A DNA stretch of 5,404 nucleotides from an uncultured Bacteroidales bacterium (lineage in GTDB: Bacteria; Bacteroidota; Bacteroidia; Bacteroidales; UBA932): positions 1 through 5,404 of the forward strand of contig CAMOVV010000100.1 of assembly GCA_946627685.1 (NCBI GenBank). Reading direction: 5' to 3'. Below the pieces are notes generated by a model. It searched no databases, had not been told where the DNA came from, and saw only the letters and a list, made by a program, of their open reading frames with translations. Position numbers and translations under genes: made by a program. This document shows positions 1 to 5,249 of the stretch, piece after piece; the first letter of the stretch is position 1, and every line of letters starts with the position of its first letter.

Positions 1-2091
1 CCAGCGGGATGAGAATACGTCCGCCGGGTTAGGCTCGTTGAGGAGAGTGGCAAACGCCCCCTGAAGGGAGTACGCCCCCAGTGCGATGTGGAAGTCGTTG
101 ATGTCTAAATTCTCGTAGCCAACCTTGTCTGTTCCCACGGAGAAGCCCTTTTCAATAAGCGCCTCCCTCGTTGAGGCCAACTGCTTCTCCAGACGAGCAC
201 GCTCGGCCTGCTTATCCTTTGCCTTGGAATCGCCGAGAGAGTCAAGCTTCAGCAGCAGCTCGTGCTCTTTCCTTGTGTTGGCTTCCAGATTGGTCTTCCA
301 TGCTTGCCTCTCGTCGAACTGCTTCTGCACGACATCCTTGATGTAATCGTACAAGTCGTTGAAGACCGGACGGTTGGATTCGACTCGGCCCGCCTTGAGC
401 ATGGCGGCCGTGAAGTCCCGAATAATCTGCTTAAGGATAGCCTCCTTGGAGGGTGTCCATCCCTTTTCCGGCTGCCAGATGGTTTCCAGAATGGAAATAA
501 GGGCATTGACGCCTGTGTCGTCAGGCCGGAGCAGGCCCTTATCGTCCAGCCACTCAGTGAACCCGACAAAGGGGTTGAACTTCAAGGGGCGGTCCTGACT
601 CCAGGTGAAGTACTGTCCGTCCCTGCCTCCGGTCTCCTCGTGGACGATGGACGTGGCAATCTCATAAGAATGACCGACATCCAGGATGAAGTTAGTCGCT
701 CCGGCATTGTACTCGCACTGGAGCATGCGGTTCACAGTAAAGGACTTTCCAGACCCGGATGGCCCTACGACGAATTTGTTGTAGTTGTTGTTGAGGCCCA
801 TCTGTGCAGACACCTCGTCGACATCGATGAGACGCGGGACCATGCATTCGCGGTCGCACAGGGCAAGGTCGCCCTTGCCGAAGCCCTCATCGAAGGTCTC
901 ATAGATACCCATGCAGAAGGCGGAGCGCAGCTCCATCGTCATGAGGTTCTCCTTCCCTATCTCGAAAGCGTTCGACGGGATGCCGGCATAGTAGAGGACC
1001 GGTGTGTTGTGACGGTTGCGCGTTGCAATGGTATCCACCGAGCCCATCGCGGAAAGGGCCGCACTCAAGCGGGCGGAAATGTCCGTCTGCTCTTTGCTCG
1101 GTCCCCACGCGATGATGTTAAGGTGGGCATATACAGTCATCAGGCTGTCTGTATAAACGTCATCAAGATAGGCATCAATCTCGCCAGCGTTGAGGCGGTT
1201 GTCGTTGGAACGCATAGACGATGTCATGTCGCGCTTCTTTCCTTCAAGCCGTTGTACAGCCTGCTGCTGCGGCGGAATGACGACGATATGGTTCACACAA
1301 TGCTCGCATCCAAGATGTACTCCGATGGCTGATCCCGTTGACAGGAAAACCTGGGCACCGTTGGATGACATGGCATCCACACGCGTCACAGACGGCATGA
1401 CACCCGGAAGACGGGAGGATTCACACAGGACGTAAGCCTGCGCACGCTTGTCGAACGCCTCGACGTAATCCGGGCCCGTGCCGATATCCGAAAGGAGCGG
1501 AGACGCGTTACCGAGCATCATGTAACGCTGAACAATACCGGGTTGTCCTGGCGCTCCCAGCCACTCGTCCTCGGAATCGAGAAGCCTCGCACCGATACGG
1601 CCACCTGCGGTAAGGATGGTAATGAACTCCGCCGCCTTCGCGCGGAAGACGTCCAGCTCCTCCTCCGTCGGCGGGGCAATGGTGCCGCTGATGCCGAAAA
1701 GACCGCTGAACTTACCATCTTTATCAATCATTGCGGCAGTGCCGATGGAGATGAAAAGATACGCCTTATGCCGTAGGTAACGACGGCCTTTGTGTGCCGC
1801 CTCGAAACGCTTTTCCAGATAGGTCTTCGCACGGCCCGGGACTGGTTTATACGTATCGTAGACGAACATATCCTGCCGATGGATGACCGACCAGGCCGGA
1901 AGGACGCGGGCGGCGGAGGTCATCGCATCGATGAGGCCGTCGTACTCATCCTCGTCCTGATAGTACACGGGCGGAAGCGAAAGCTCCCAGCCTACGGTGA
2001 ATGCGCCCTTGACAGAGACGGCGACGCCGCCGAAGACCCCCATAAGGGGGAAAACGTCGGCAGCGCGGACGGTATTGATGTTAAGTTGCAT
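1..2091 (-). CDS. traG: TraG-family conjugation ATPase (VirB4-type), partial at 3' end
   Basis: This is the motor ATPase of a Bacteroidota type IV secretion system, acting at the cytoplasmic face of the inner membrane to power channel assembly and DNA transfer. An uninterrupted frame runs from the ATG at 2091-2089 to position 1, giving 697 codons. Family members have roughly 800-850 residues, so the C-terminus with the expected Walker B motif lies outside. The N-terminus (about residues 10-70) resembles the DUF3875 start of TraG proteins, with a hydrophobic 'GWELSLP' strand and a conserved 'HRQDMF' segment. The Walker A motif GPSGSGKS is at residues 443-450 (bases 742-765), followed by DVGHSYE at 471-477, typical of TraG. 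Residues about 606-650 are Lys/Glu/Leu-rich and probably form a coiled coil between the ATPase motifs. It lies 23 bases after traF. A 356-codon antisense frame at 262-1332 is codon-aligned with this gene and is a shadow. Confidence 0.95.
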   Translation of the reverse strand, partial: MQLNINTVRAADVFPLMGVFGGVAVSVKGAFTVGWELSLPPVYYQDEDEYDGLIDAMTSAARVLPAWSVIHRQDMFVYDTYKPVPGRAKTYLEKRFEAAHKGRRYLRHKAYLFISIGTAAMIDKDGKFSGLFGISGTIAPPTEEELDVFRAKAAEFITILTAGGRIGARLLDSEDEWLGAPGQPGIVQRYMMLGNASPLLSDIGTGPDYVEAFDKRAQAYVLCESSRLPGVMPSVTRVDAMSSNGAQVFLSTGSAIGVHLGCEHCVNHIVVIPPQQQAVQRLEGKKRDMTSSMRSNDNRLNAGEIDAYLDDVYTDSLMTVYAHLNIIAWGPSKEQTDISARLSAALSAMGSVDTIATRNRHNTPVLYYAGIPSNAFEIGKENLMTMELRSAFCMGIYETFDEGFGKGDLALCDRECMVPRLIDVDEVSAQMGLNNNYNKFVVGPSGSGKSFTVNRMLQCEYNAGATNFILDVGHSYEIATSIVHEETGGRDGQYFTWSQDRPLKFNPFVGFTEWLDDKGLLRPDDTGVNALISILETIWQPEKGWTPSKEAILKQIIRDFTAAMLKAGRVESNRPVFNDLYDYIKDVVQKQFDERQAWKTNLEANTRKEHELLLKLDSLGDSKAKDKQAERARLEKQLASTREALIEKGFSVGTDKVGYENLDINDFHIALGAYSLQGAFATLLNEPNPADVFSSRW

Positions 2092-2114
2092 GAAAAAAGG
2101 ATTTTCAAATGATA

Positions 2115-2474
2115 CTATTTGGCACCCGAAGATGGCTTTTTGGATCGCTTCTGGGCAATCTCATATTGCTTCCTAGCCAAACTGGTGAACGACTCCGGAG
2201 CAAACACAATGACGTCGGGAATCTTCCTTGATGAAATGAATTTCTTCCTCTCACGCTCCGTGAACCTCGCCTGGAACGCCATCACCGCTAAATAAGCAGC
2301 GGCTGTCCCGACAAGGAAGACCACCACCCCGATCAGGCCGTTCGTCGCGCCGCCTATCGAGAAGCCCAGTACCAGCGCTATGGCAACGCCTATGGCGGCA
2401 TAGTGCTGGTACGAACCCTGAAGACCAAGGAACGACGGAGCGTTATCCAGGGCTTTATATATCTTGTAATACAT
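2115..2474 (-). CDS. traF: TraF-type small membrane protein (DUF4133)
   Basis: This 119-residue protein is the TraF/DUF4133 component of Bacteroides-type conjugation systems, often compared with VirB3, a small inner-membrane protein working with the VirB4-like TraG. The N-terminus has the family pattern of a short 'YKIYKALDNAP' segment, then 'FLGLQGSY', before two hydrophobic helices at about residues 24-42 and 46-67. The C-terminal 50 residues are charged, lysine-rich near the end and probably cytosolic. The order traE-traF-traG and gaps of 23 bases on both sides match the conserved module, supporting the call beyond the weak sequence identity usual in such short proteins. The start is the first ATG of the frame at 2474-2472. 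The VirB3 analogy is family knowledge, not visible here. Confidence 0.9.
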   Translation of the reverse strand: MYYKIYKALDNAPSFLGLQGSYQHYAAIGVAIALVLGFSIGGATNGLIGVVVFLVGTAAAYLAVMAFQARFTERERKKFISSRKIPDVIVFAPESFTSLARKQYEIAQKRSKKPSSGAK

Positions 2475-2497
2475 GGCCGTCCAAACCTGCTTACCTG

Positions 2498-2833
2498 TTA
2501 GGCTCCGAAGAAAAAGAACTTGATGATATAGATGCCCACAACTACGTATACGGTGTTGAGGGCGGCGGAGACCAGGCCGTCGGCGGAATTCGGGTCGTTG
2601 GAACGTTTCTTCTGGATATAGCCATAGACCAGCACGCCGATAGCGATAATACCGACGATGAGCAGAATGATGTTAACGATTGGATTGATAAACGTCTTAA
2701 TTTGATTTGGCACGTTTGTCAGCTGCGAATTGAGACTTTCAATTTTTACTTGTGCCAATGCGGTTTCCGCAAAGCAGAAAAGCCCCAAGGCGGCCGTGAT
2801 AGCCGATAGATAAATTTTCTTGATGATTTTCAT
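2498..2833 (-). CDS. traE: TraE-type membrane or pilin-like protein (DUF4134)
   Basis: This 111-residue protein matches the TraE/DUF4134 family, usually 100-115 residues, and is topologically like VirB2 pilins. Residues 1-27 form a signal peptide: KIIKK, a hydrophobic core and a likely cleavage after ALA (residues 25-27). A soluble stretch follows, with 'LNSQLTNVPNQIKTFINP' leading into a hydrophobic helix at about 50-73. A polar turn (QKKRSNDPNSADG) separates it from a second helix at about 87-109, and the protein ends FFFFGA. The polar loop between two helices is the family signature. It starts at ATG 2833-2831 and ends TAA. It lies 20 bases after the traD-position gene and 23 bases before traF. 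Whether it forms a pilus or a channel subunit cannot be judged from sequence. Confidence 0.9.
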   Translation of the reverse strand: MKIIKKIYLSAITAALGLFCFAETALAQVKIESLNSQLTNVPNQIKTFINPIVNIILLIVGIIAIGVLVYGYIQKKRSNDPNSADGLVSAALNTVYVVVGIYIIKFFFFGA

Positions 2834-2853
2834 AATGATATGCGCTTTTAAAA

Positions 2854-3591
2854 TTAAAAATTGAATACATGCCTATCGAAATCGTCCGGTTCCGGAGTCT
2901 CCGGATTTCCCGGATGCTTCCCATCTTGGATTTTCTCCTCCTCGCCGTCCTCGACATCAGGTGTCGGATGCGGGATGGGGGCCTCGGGGCGAGACTCTGA
3001 TCCGGCGCTTTTGTCCGGATTTTTTGGATGATTATCTGACACCTTTGTCCCGGGAACGGGCTCCGGCTTCACGGCCGCAGACGCGGGGGCCACCTCTTCC
3101 CTTTCACCGTCCACTCCTTCTTCTGCCTCAGGTCCCTCCATCTCGCAAATGGCCGCAACTACGGCCACCTCGTCCGGTTGAATAAGCCCCGCGCCGGCGA
3201 GGATGGCAGCCAAACGCTCACGATCGGCTGGATCCGGATTATGAGGGAGGTTCGCTATCTCCATCCAGAACTCATCACTCAGTCCGGTGGAGTCCTCCGG
3301 GCCGTCAGATATGTTCAGCAGGTCCGGGAACAGCGCCTCCTCGTCATCTTCGGGATTTTCCGGCACCGTCCCCTCGCGGACGATCAAGTGAATGCCGTCG
3401 GCTTCTCGGCGGACCTTGATGTCGATTTCGCCCGATTTTTCGGATGAATTAACTTGTTTTGTGCGGGTGGCGCGTCGTTTCTGCGCATTCTTTCCGTCTT
3501 CTTTCGGAAAGCCAAGCAGGAGACGGAGAATAAGGATAACGAACAGCGCCAGCAGCATGCAAAGAAGGCCTATAAGGAATTTGAAACTCAT
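2854..3591 (-). CDS. Single-pass membrane protein with long acidic tail, in the traD position
   Basis: The 245-residue product lies between the traB/C-position gene and traE, where Bacteroides-type operons carry traD, so I call it TraD-like by position only. Residues about 5-27 are one very hydrophobic helix (LIGLLCMLLALFVILILRLL). A basic stretch follows at 30-46 (KRRATRTK), which by the positive-inside rule puts the rest in the cytosol. Residues 51-75 look like a short beta-rich segment, and 85-150 are mixed and possibly helical (DEFWMEIANLP, then DRERLAAILAGAG). From about 150 to 235 it is Glu/Asp/Pro-rich and probably disordered, ending in FDRHVFNF, which may be a short docking motif. No catalytic motif is seen. 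The start at ATG 3591-3589 is 11 bases after the previous stop. The role is unknown; an adaptor or scaffold at the transfer machine would fit the layout. Confidence 0.72.
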   Translation of the reverse strand: MSFKFLIGLLCMLLALFVILILRLLLGFPKEDGKNAQKRRATRTKQVNSSEKSGEIDIKVRREADGIHLIVREGTVPENPEDDEEALFPDLLNISDGPEDSTGLSDEFWMEIANLPHNPDPADRERLAAILAGAGLIQPDEVAVVAAICEMEGPEAEEGVDGEREEVAPASAAVKPEPVPGTKVSDNHPKNPDKSAGSESRPEAPIPHPTPDVEDGEEEKIQDGKHPGNPETPEPDDFDRHVFNF

Positions 3592-3602
3592 GGTCGTCTT
3601 AT

Positions 3603-3941
3603 TTATTTATCTACTTTCAAATCGTTTTTATACAGTCCTCCGTAGATTACCATCTCCGCGATAAGTGACTGCTGACGGCGGCCCGTGGCGGCACTGAGCA
3701 CCTTCAGGCACGAGCGGGCCCGGTCGGCAGATTGTGCCTCTCCGTCAATGACCATGCGGCGGATTTCGTTGTACGCGGGATTGTTCTCGAAGGCAAACAA
3801 GACCAGTTCGGTGATAAGGACCTGTTCGCTTTTGTGCGTGCGTTGCTTCGCTTCACGAAGTATCTGTAGGGCTTTATTGGCCCCGTAACTGTTGTCTTTG
3901 ATGCTCTTAAGGTTATTGAGTATGGATTGAGATGCTGACAT
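3603..3941 (-). CDS. Unrecognised 112-residue protein with internal duplication (traB/traC position)
   Basis: I do not recognise this family. The product is charged, apparently all-helical, with no signal peptide or membrane helix. Two segments align with each other: residues 24-54, beginning ALQILREAKQR and containing LITELVLFAFENN, and residues 78-106, beginning CLKVLSAATGR and containing LIAEMVIYGGLYKN. Both follow L-x-(I/V)-L-x-x-A...R...L-I-x-E-(L/M)-V-(L/I)-(F/Y). It lies 12 bases after the ParA-like gene and 11 bases before the TraD-position gene, so it is an operon member. In CTnDOT-type elements two genes (traB and traC) occupy this interval; here there is one smaller one. A small helical partner placed next to a ParA-type ATPase could be its ATPase activator or cargo adaptor, but that is inference. 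Confidence 0.75.
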   Translation of the reverse strand: MSASQSILNNLKSIKDNSYGANKALQILREAKQRTHKSEQVLITELVLFAFENNPAYNEIRRMVIDGEAQSADRARSCLKVLSAATGRRQQSLIAEMVIYGGLYKNDLKVDK

Positions 3942-3953
3942 AATCCTTCTTCT

Positions 3954-4781
3954 TTATGGGTTATAGATTTCAGGCTTGATGATGCCGTCCAGGCGGTCTT
4001 TCATCTCCTGGAAGAGGTTTTCTATATATGGTACATCGCCGTTATCAAGCGGAGGGAAAGCCCTCGCTACAAACGCGCGAGGATAACATACCGTCGTCGT
4101 AACGAAAAACGACTGCCCGGAACTCCGCTTCATCGTGTCAACGAAACGAATACGCGTCGGCGATACGGGAATATGAAGCATCGAAAAAAGCTTCTCGTAC
4201 TGGCCCATGATGTCCGTCTTCGACCGCTTCCCGGAGTCGTTGCGGGTTACCATGTTCCAGAAGCACATTACCTGCTGCCTGTAGTCAGGAACGAGGTAGA
4301 ACTTTGGATTGGACAGGAACTTATTGATGATAAACATCGACTGTACCGACTGTTCCTCCGGAACGACGGGGAACGCCATCAGGTCGATGAGGCCGGCTGC
4401 GGACAGGCGATAGACGGCCTCCTGCGCCCCGAACCTCCCGGGGAAATCACAGATGATATAACCGTCGCCAGAGGACCGCGCCTTCCGGAAATTGCGCTCA
4501 ATAATATCCAACTCCTGCGACGTATATCCGTTTGCGGCCGGACGAATGGCCCCGATCGGATAGGGCTCCAGCCCTTCACACATCTTCGCAAGCATAGACG
4601 ACTTGGCCTCAAGGGTATGGAGGTCCGCCTTGCGCTTGTTCATCATGCGCTGCTCCGGGGATTCGAAATCATACGCGAATACCCTCTCCTTCATGTGATA
4701 ACTGAGCCACGAGGCCAAAAGAATGGAGAAGGAGGTCTTACCTACTCCGCCCTTTCCTGAAAATATGGCAATTGACTTCAT
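3954..4781 (-). CDS. traA: TraA-like ParA/MinD-family ATPase
   Basis: This 275-residue cytosolic ATPase is the first large gene of the transfer operon, equivalent to TraA of Bacteroides conjugative transposons. It has the deviant Walker A motif KGGVGKTS at residues 10-17 with the signature lysine K10. The switch segment is YDFESPEQR at 37-45, with Asp38 at the position that is usually DxDPQ, and Walker B is IICDFPG at 109-115 with Asp112. ParA proteins form nucleotide-dependent sandwich dimers that position DNA or protein cargo; here it may recruit the relaxosome or place the transfer apparatus, which is inference. I chose the ATG at 4781-4779. A TTG two codons upstream (4787) is possible but unlikely, because the ATG overlaps the small ORF's stop as ATGA, implying translational coupling. 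It ends 12 bases before the next gene. A 195-codon antisense frame over it is a shadow. Confidence 0.93.
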   Translation of the reverse strand: MKSIAIFSGKGGVGKTSFSILLASWLSYHMKERVFAYDFESPEQRMMNKRKADLHTLEAKSSMLAKMCEGLEPYPIGAIRPAANGYTSQELDIIERNFRKARSSGDGYIICDFPGRFGAQEAVYRLSAAGLIDLMAFPVVPEEQSVQSMFIINKFLSNPKFYLVPDYRQQVMCFWNMVTRNDSGKRSKTDIMGQYEKLFSMLHIPVSPTRIRFVDTMKRSSGQSFFVTTTVCYPRAFVARAFPPLDNGDVPYIENLFQEMKDRLDGIIKPEIYNP

Positions 4782-4915
4782 AAACAATCTTTAAATTCGT
4801 TCTTAATCTTGGTATGCTTCCTCCTCGGGCGCGGATTTTTTTTCATTGCCCCATGCGCGGCATGCTGCGCCTTACGGATGAGGCAATGTCCTGCCTCAAG
4901 TTTCCCGTTTGTCAT
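4778..4915 (-). CDS. Small basic 45-residue ORF coupled to traA
   Basis: A 45-codon frame starts MTNGKLEAGHCLIRKAQ and ends KIKNEFKDCL. Its TGA (4780-4778) overlaps the traA ATG (4781-4779) as ATGA, a typical arrangement for coupled translation. The second half is strongly basic (KKNPRPRRKHTKIK), suggesting nucleic-acid contact or a leader-peptide role. I recognise no family. A longer reading from 5023 would run through the tRNA-like gene, so I prefer the ATG at 4915-4913, only 11 bases beyond the tRNA-like discriminator position. A run of eight A at 4839-4846 follows an internal ATG and could allow slippage or a 22-codon internal start. The frame also contains a perfect 7-bp hairpin (4879-4898). 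It may be a true protein or just a translated leader that delivers ribosomes to traA. Confidence 0.5.
   Translation of the reverse strand: MTNGKLEAGHCLIRKAQHAAHGAMKKNPRPRRKHTKIKNEFKDCL
4879..4898 (-). repeat. Inverted repeat (hairpin) inside the small ORF
   Basis: TGAGGCA (4879-4885) and TGCCTCA (4892-4898) are perfect 7-base complements around a 6-base loop. The hairpin lies near the start of the small ORF, downstream of the tRNA-like structure. No T-run follows on the minus strand, so it is not a standard intrinsic terminator. Confidence 0.55.
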
Positions 4916-4919
4916 ATAA

Positions 4920-5021
4920 GCATCCCAGCCGCGTATGGGACTCGAACCCATAACCTCCTCTGGATCTAAAGCCTTTAGGGCACCAGTTGCTCTACCTCTT
5001 GGAGCTAACACGGCGGGATGC
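4920..5021 (-). repeat. Inverted repeat extending the tRNA-like acceptor stem
   Basis: On the minus strand GCATCCC (5021-5015) lies directly 5' of the acceptor stem and GGGATGC (4926-4920) directly 3' of it, separated from the stem only by the discriminator T. The two pair perfectly over 7 bases, so the 7-bp acceptor helix could extend to 14 bp with one bulged base. Normal tRNA precursors usually have unpaired flanks beside the RNase P site. The right arm ends four bases before the ATG of the small ORF. Confidence 0.65.
4927..5014 (-). tRNA. tRNA or tRNA-like gene with abnormal 19-base anticodon loop
   Basis: Read on the minus strand, most of a tRNA cloverleaf is intact. The acceptor stem GCCGTGT (5014-5008) pairs with ACGCGGC (4934-4928), with one G-U. 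The D stem GCTC/GAGC (5005-5002, 4992-4989) closes a loop containing GG. The T arm ATGGG-TTCGAGT-CCCAT (4951-4935) is canonical. The anticodon arm is not: only CTGG (4986-4983) pairs with CCAG (4963-4960), enclosing the 19-base loop TGCCCTAAAGGCTTTAGAT instead of 7 bases, and the outer A-A pair is mismatched. The loop can form an inner hairpin, CTAAA-GGC-TTTAG. No anticodon preceded by U33 is defensible in the loop as it stands; deleting 12 bases could leave TTTAGAT (anticodon UAG), but a leucine identity does not fit the 7-base variable region. The discriminator would be T4927 and CCA is not encoded. It could be a degenerate tRNA, an element-borne tRNA, or a tRNA-mimic in the operon leader. 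Confidence 0.72.
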
Positions 5022-5072
5022 ATTACGGCTTGTCTTGCTCTTTGTCACGCCTAAAATAATTTACTTTTACCC

Positions 5073-5089
5073 AACACGGTAAGCGTGTT
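5073..5089 (-). promoter_or_regulatory. Palindrome near predicted start of transfer-operon transcript (operator or 5' hairpin)
   Basis: AACACG (5073-5078) and CGTGTT (5084-5089) are perfect complements around a 5-base spacer. The palindrome begins about seven bases downstream of the -7 element of the minus-strand promoter, at or just after the expected transcription start. It could be an operator for a dimeric repressor or a hairpin protecting the 5' end of the transcript. The sequence alone does not separate these. Confidence 0.45.
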
Positions 5090-5095
5090 CGACTA

Positions 5096-5126
5096 CAAAA
5101 ATAAATCTTTTTATACAAAATTCAAA
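5096..5126 (-). promoter_or_regulatory. Bacteroidota-type promoter for the tRNA-like gene and transfer operon
   Basis: On the minus strand TTTG (5126-5123) is followed by exactly 19 bases and then TATTTTTG (5103-5096), which fits the Bacteroidota sigma factor consensus TTTG-N19-21-TAnnTTTG at every defined base. The predicted transcription start is about 5088-5092. No terminator is visible between this promoter and traA, so the transcript should include the tRNA-like gene, the small ORF and the transfer genes. It may nevertheless serve the tRNA-like gene first, with read-through into the operon. Confidence 0.75.
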
Positions 5127-5140
5127 AGTTTTTACACAAA
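5108..5140. repeat. Direct repeats at 21-bp spacing in the divergent promoter region
   Basis: TTTTTATACAAA (5108-5119) and TTTTTACACAAA (5129-5140) match at 11 of 12 positions with starts 21 bp apart, about two helical turns. A shorter TACAAAA at 5094-5100 precedes the TACAAAA of the first copy (5114-5120) by 20 bp. They overlap the spacer and -33 region of the minus-strand promoter. They may bind a regulator on one face of the helix, or be a by-product of AT-rich promoter composition. Confidence 0.4.
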
Positions 5141-5156
5141 GATTAAAAAAAGGTTG

Positions 5157-5164
5157 TAACTTGC
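5157..5164 (+). promoter_or_regulatory. Possible -7 promoter element for the helicase-nuclease gene
   Basis: TAACTTGC resembles the Bacteroidota -7 motif TAnnTTTG with one deviation and lies 86 bases before the ATG, placing the transcript start near 5170. The -33 element is weak: only a T-run at 5129-5133, about 23 bases upstream. It is the best candidate on this strand, but not a strong one. Confidence 0.4.
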
Positions 5165-5177
5165 GGTTGGATTTCTT

Positions 5178-5233
5178 AACCCGGGTTTCCCGTCCAGCCC
5201 GGCGAGTGAGCCGGACGGAAAACATCCGGGGTT
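5178..5233 (+). promoter_or_regulatory. Long imperfect hairpin in the 5' leader of the helicase-nuclease gene
   Basis: The segment folds on itself almost completely. AACCCGG (5178-5184) pairs with CCGGGGTT (5226-5233) with one bulged G. GTTTCCCGTCC (5185-5195) pairs with GGACGGAAAAC (5213-5223) with a single C-A mismatch. GGC (5201-5203) pairs with GCC (5210-5212) around the loop GAGTGA, with five unpaired bases on the left. That gives about 20 base pairs, ending 16 bases before the ATG. No T-run follows directly, so it looks more like a leader structure affecting translation or RNA stability than a terminator. Its lower stem begins with the palindrome AACCCGGGTT (5178-5187). Confidence 0.55.
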
Positions 5234-5249
5234 TAAAATCTTTTGAGAC

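Noticed and set aside
262..1332. Plus-strand open frame of 356 codons
   Set aside because: It is codon-aligned antisense to traG, whose Walker A and family motifs are clear. Long antisense frames arise here because traG rarely uses codons such as TTA, CTA and TCA that would give stops. Its product has no recognisable domain.
2739..2957. 72-codon minus-strand frame overlapping the traE start
   Set aside because: It overlaps the end of the traD-position gene and the traE signal peptide in another frame. Both of those have stronger support.
4173..4760. Plus-strand open frame of 195 codons
   Set aside because: It is an antisense shadow of the ParA-like gene, with low-complexity Leu/Arg/Gly composition and no promoter or neighbouring plus-strand genes.
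4782..4787. TTG start for the ParA-like gene two codons before the ATG
   Set aside because: The ATG at 4781 overlaps the upstream stop as ATGA, and ParA proteins commonly begin directly with the first beta strand, as this one does from the ATG.
4879..4898. Hairpin as intrinsic terminator of the tRNA-like gene
   Set aside because: There is no T-run on the minus strand after the hairpin, and transcription must continue into traA unless another promoter exists, which I did not find.
4964..4982. Assignment of the tRNA as a UAG-anticodon leucine or suppressor tRNA
   Set aside because: A UAG anticodon appears only after deleting 12 loop bases. A leucine tRNA should have a long variable arm and discriminator A, neither of which is present. 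A UUA (stop-reading) reading needs a stem that does not pair.
4778..5023. 81-codon reading of the small ORF from an ATG at 5023
   Set aside because: The first 36 codons would translate through the tRNA-like gene and its flanking helix. The ATG at 4915 is just downstream of the RNA structure and gives a coherent 45-codon frame.
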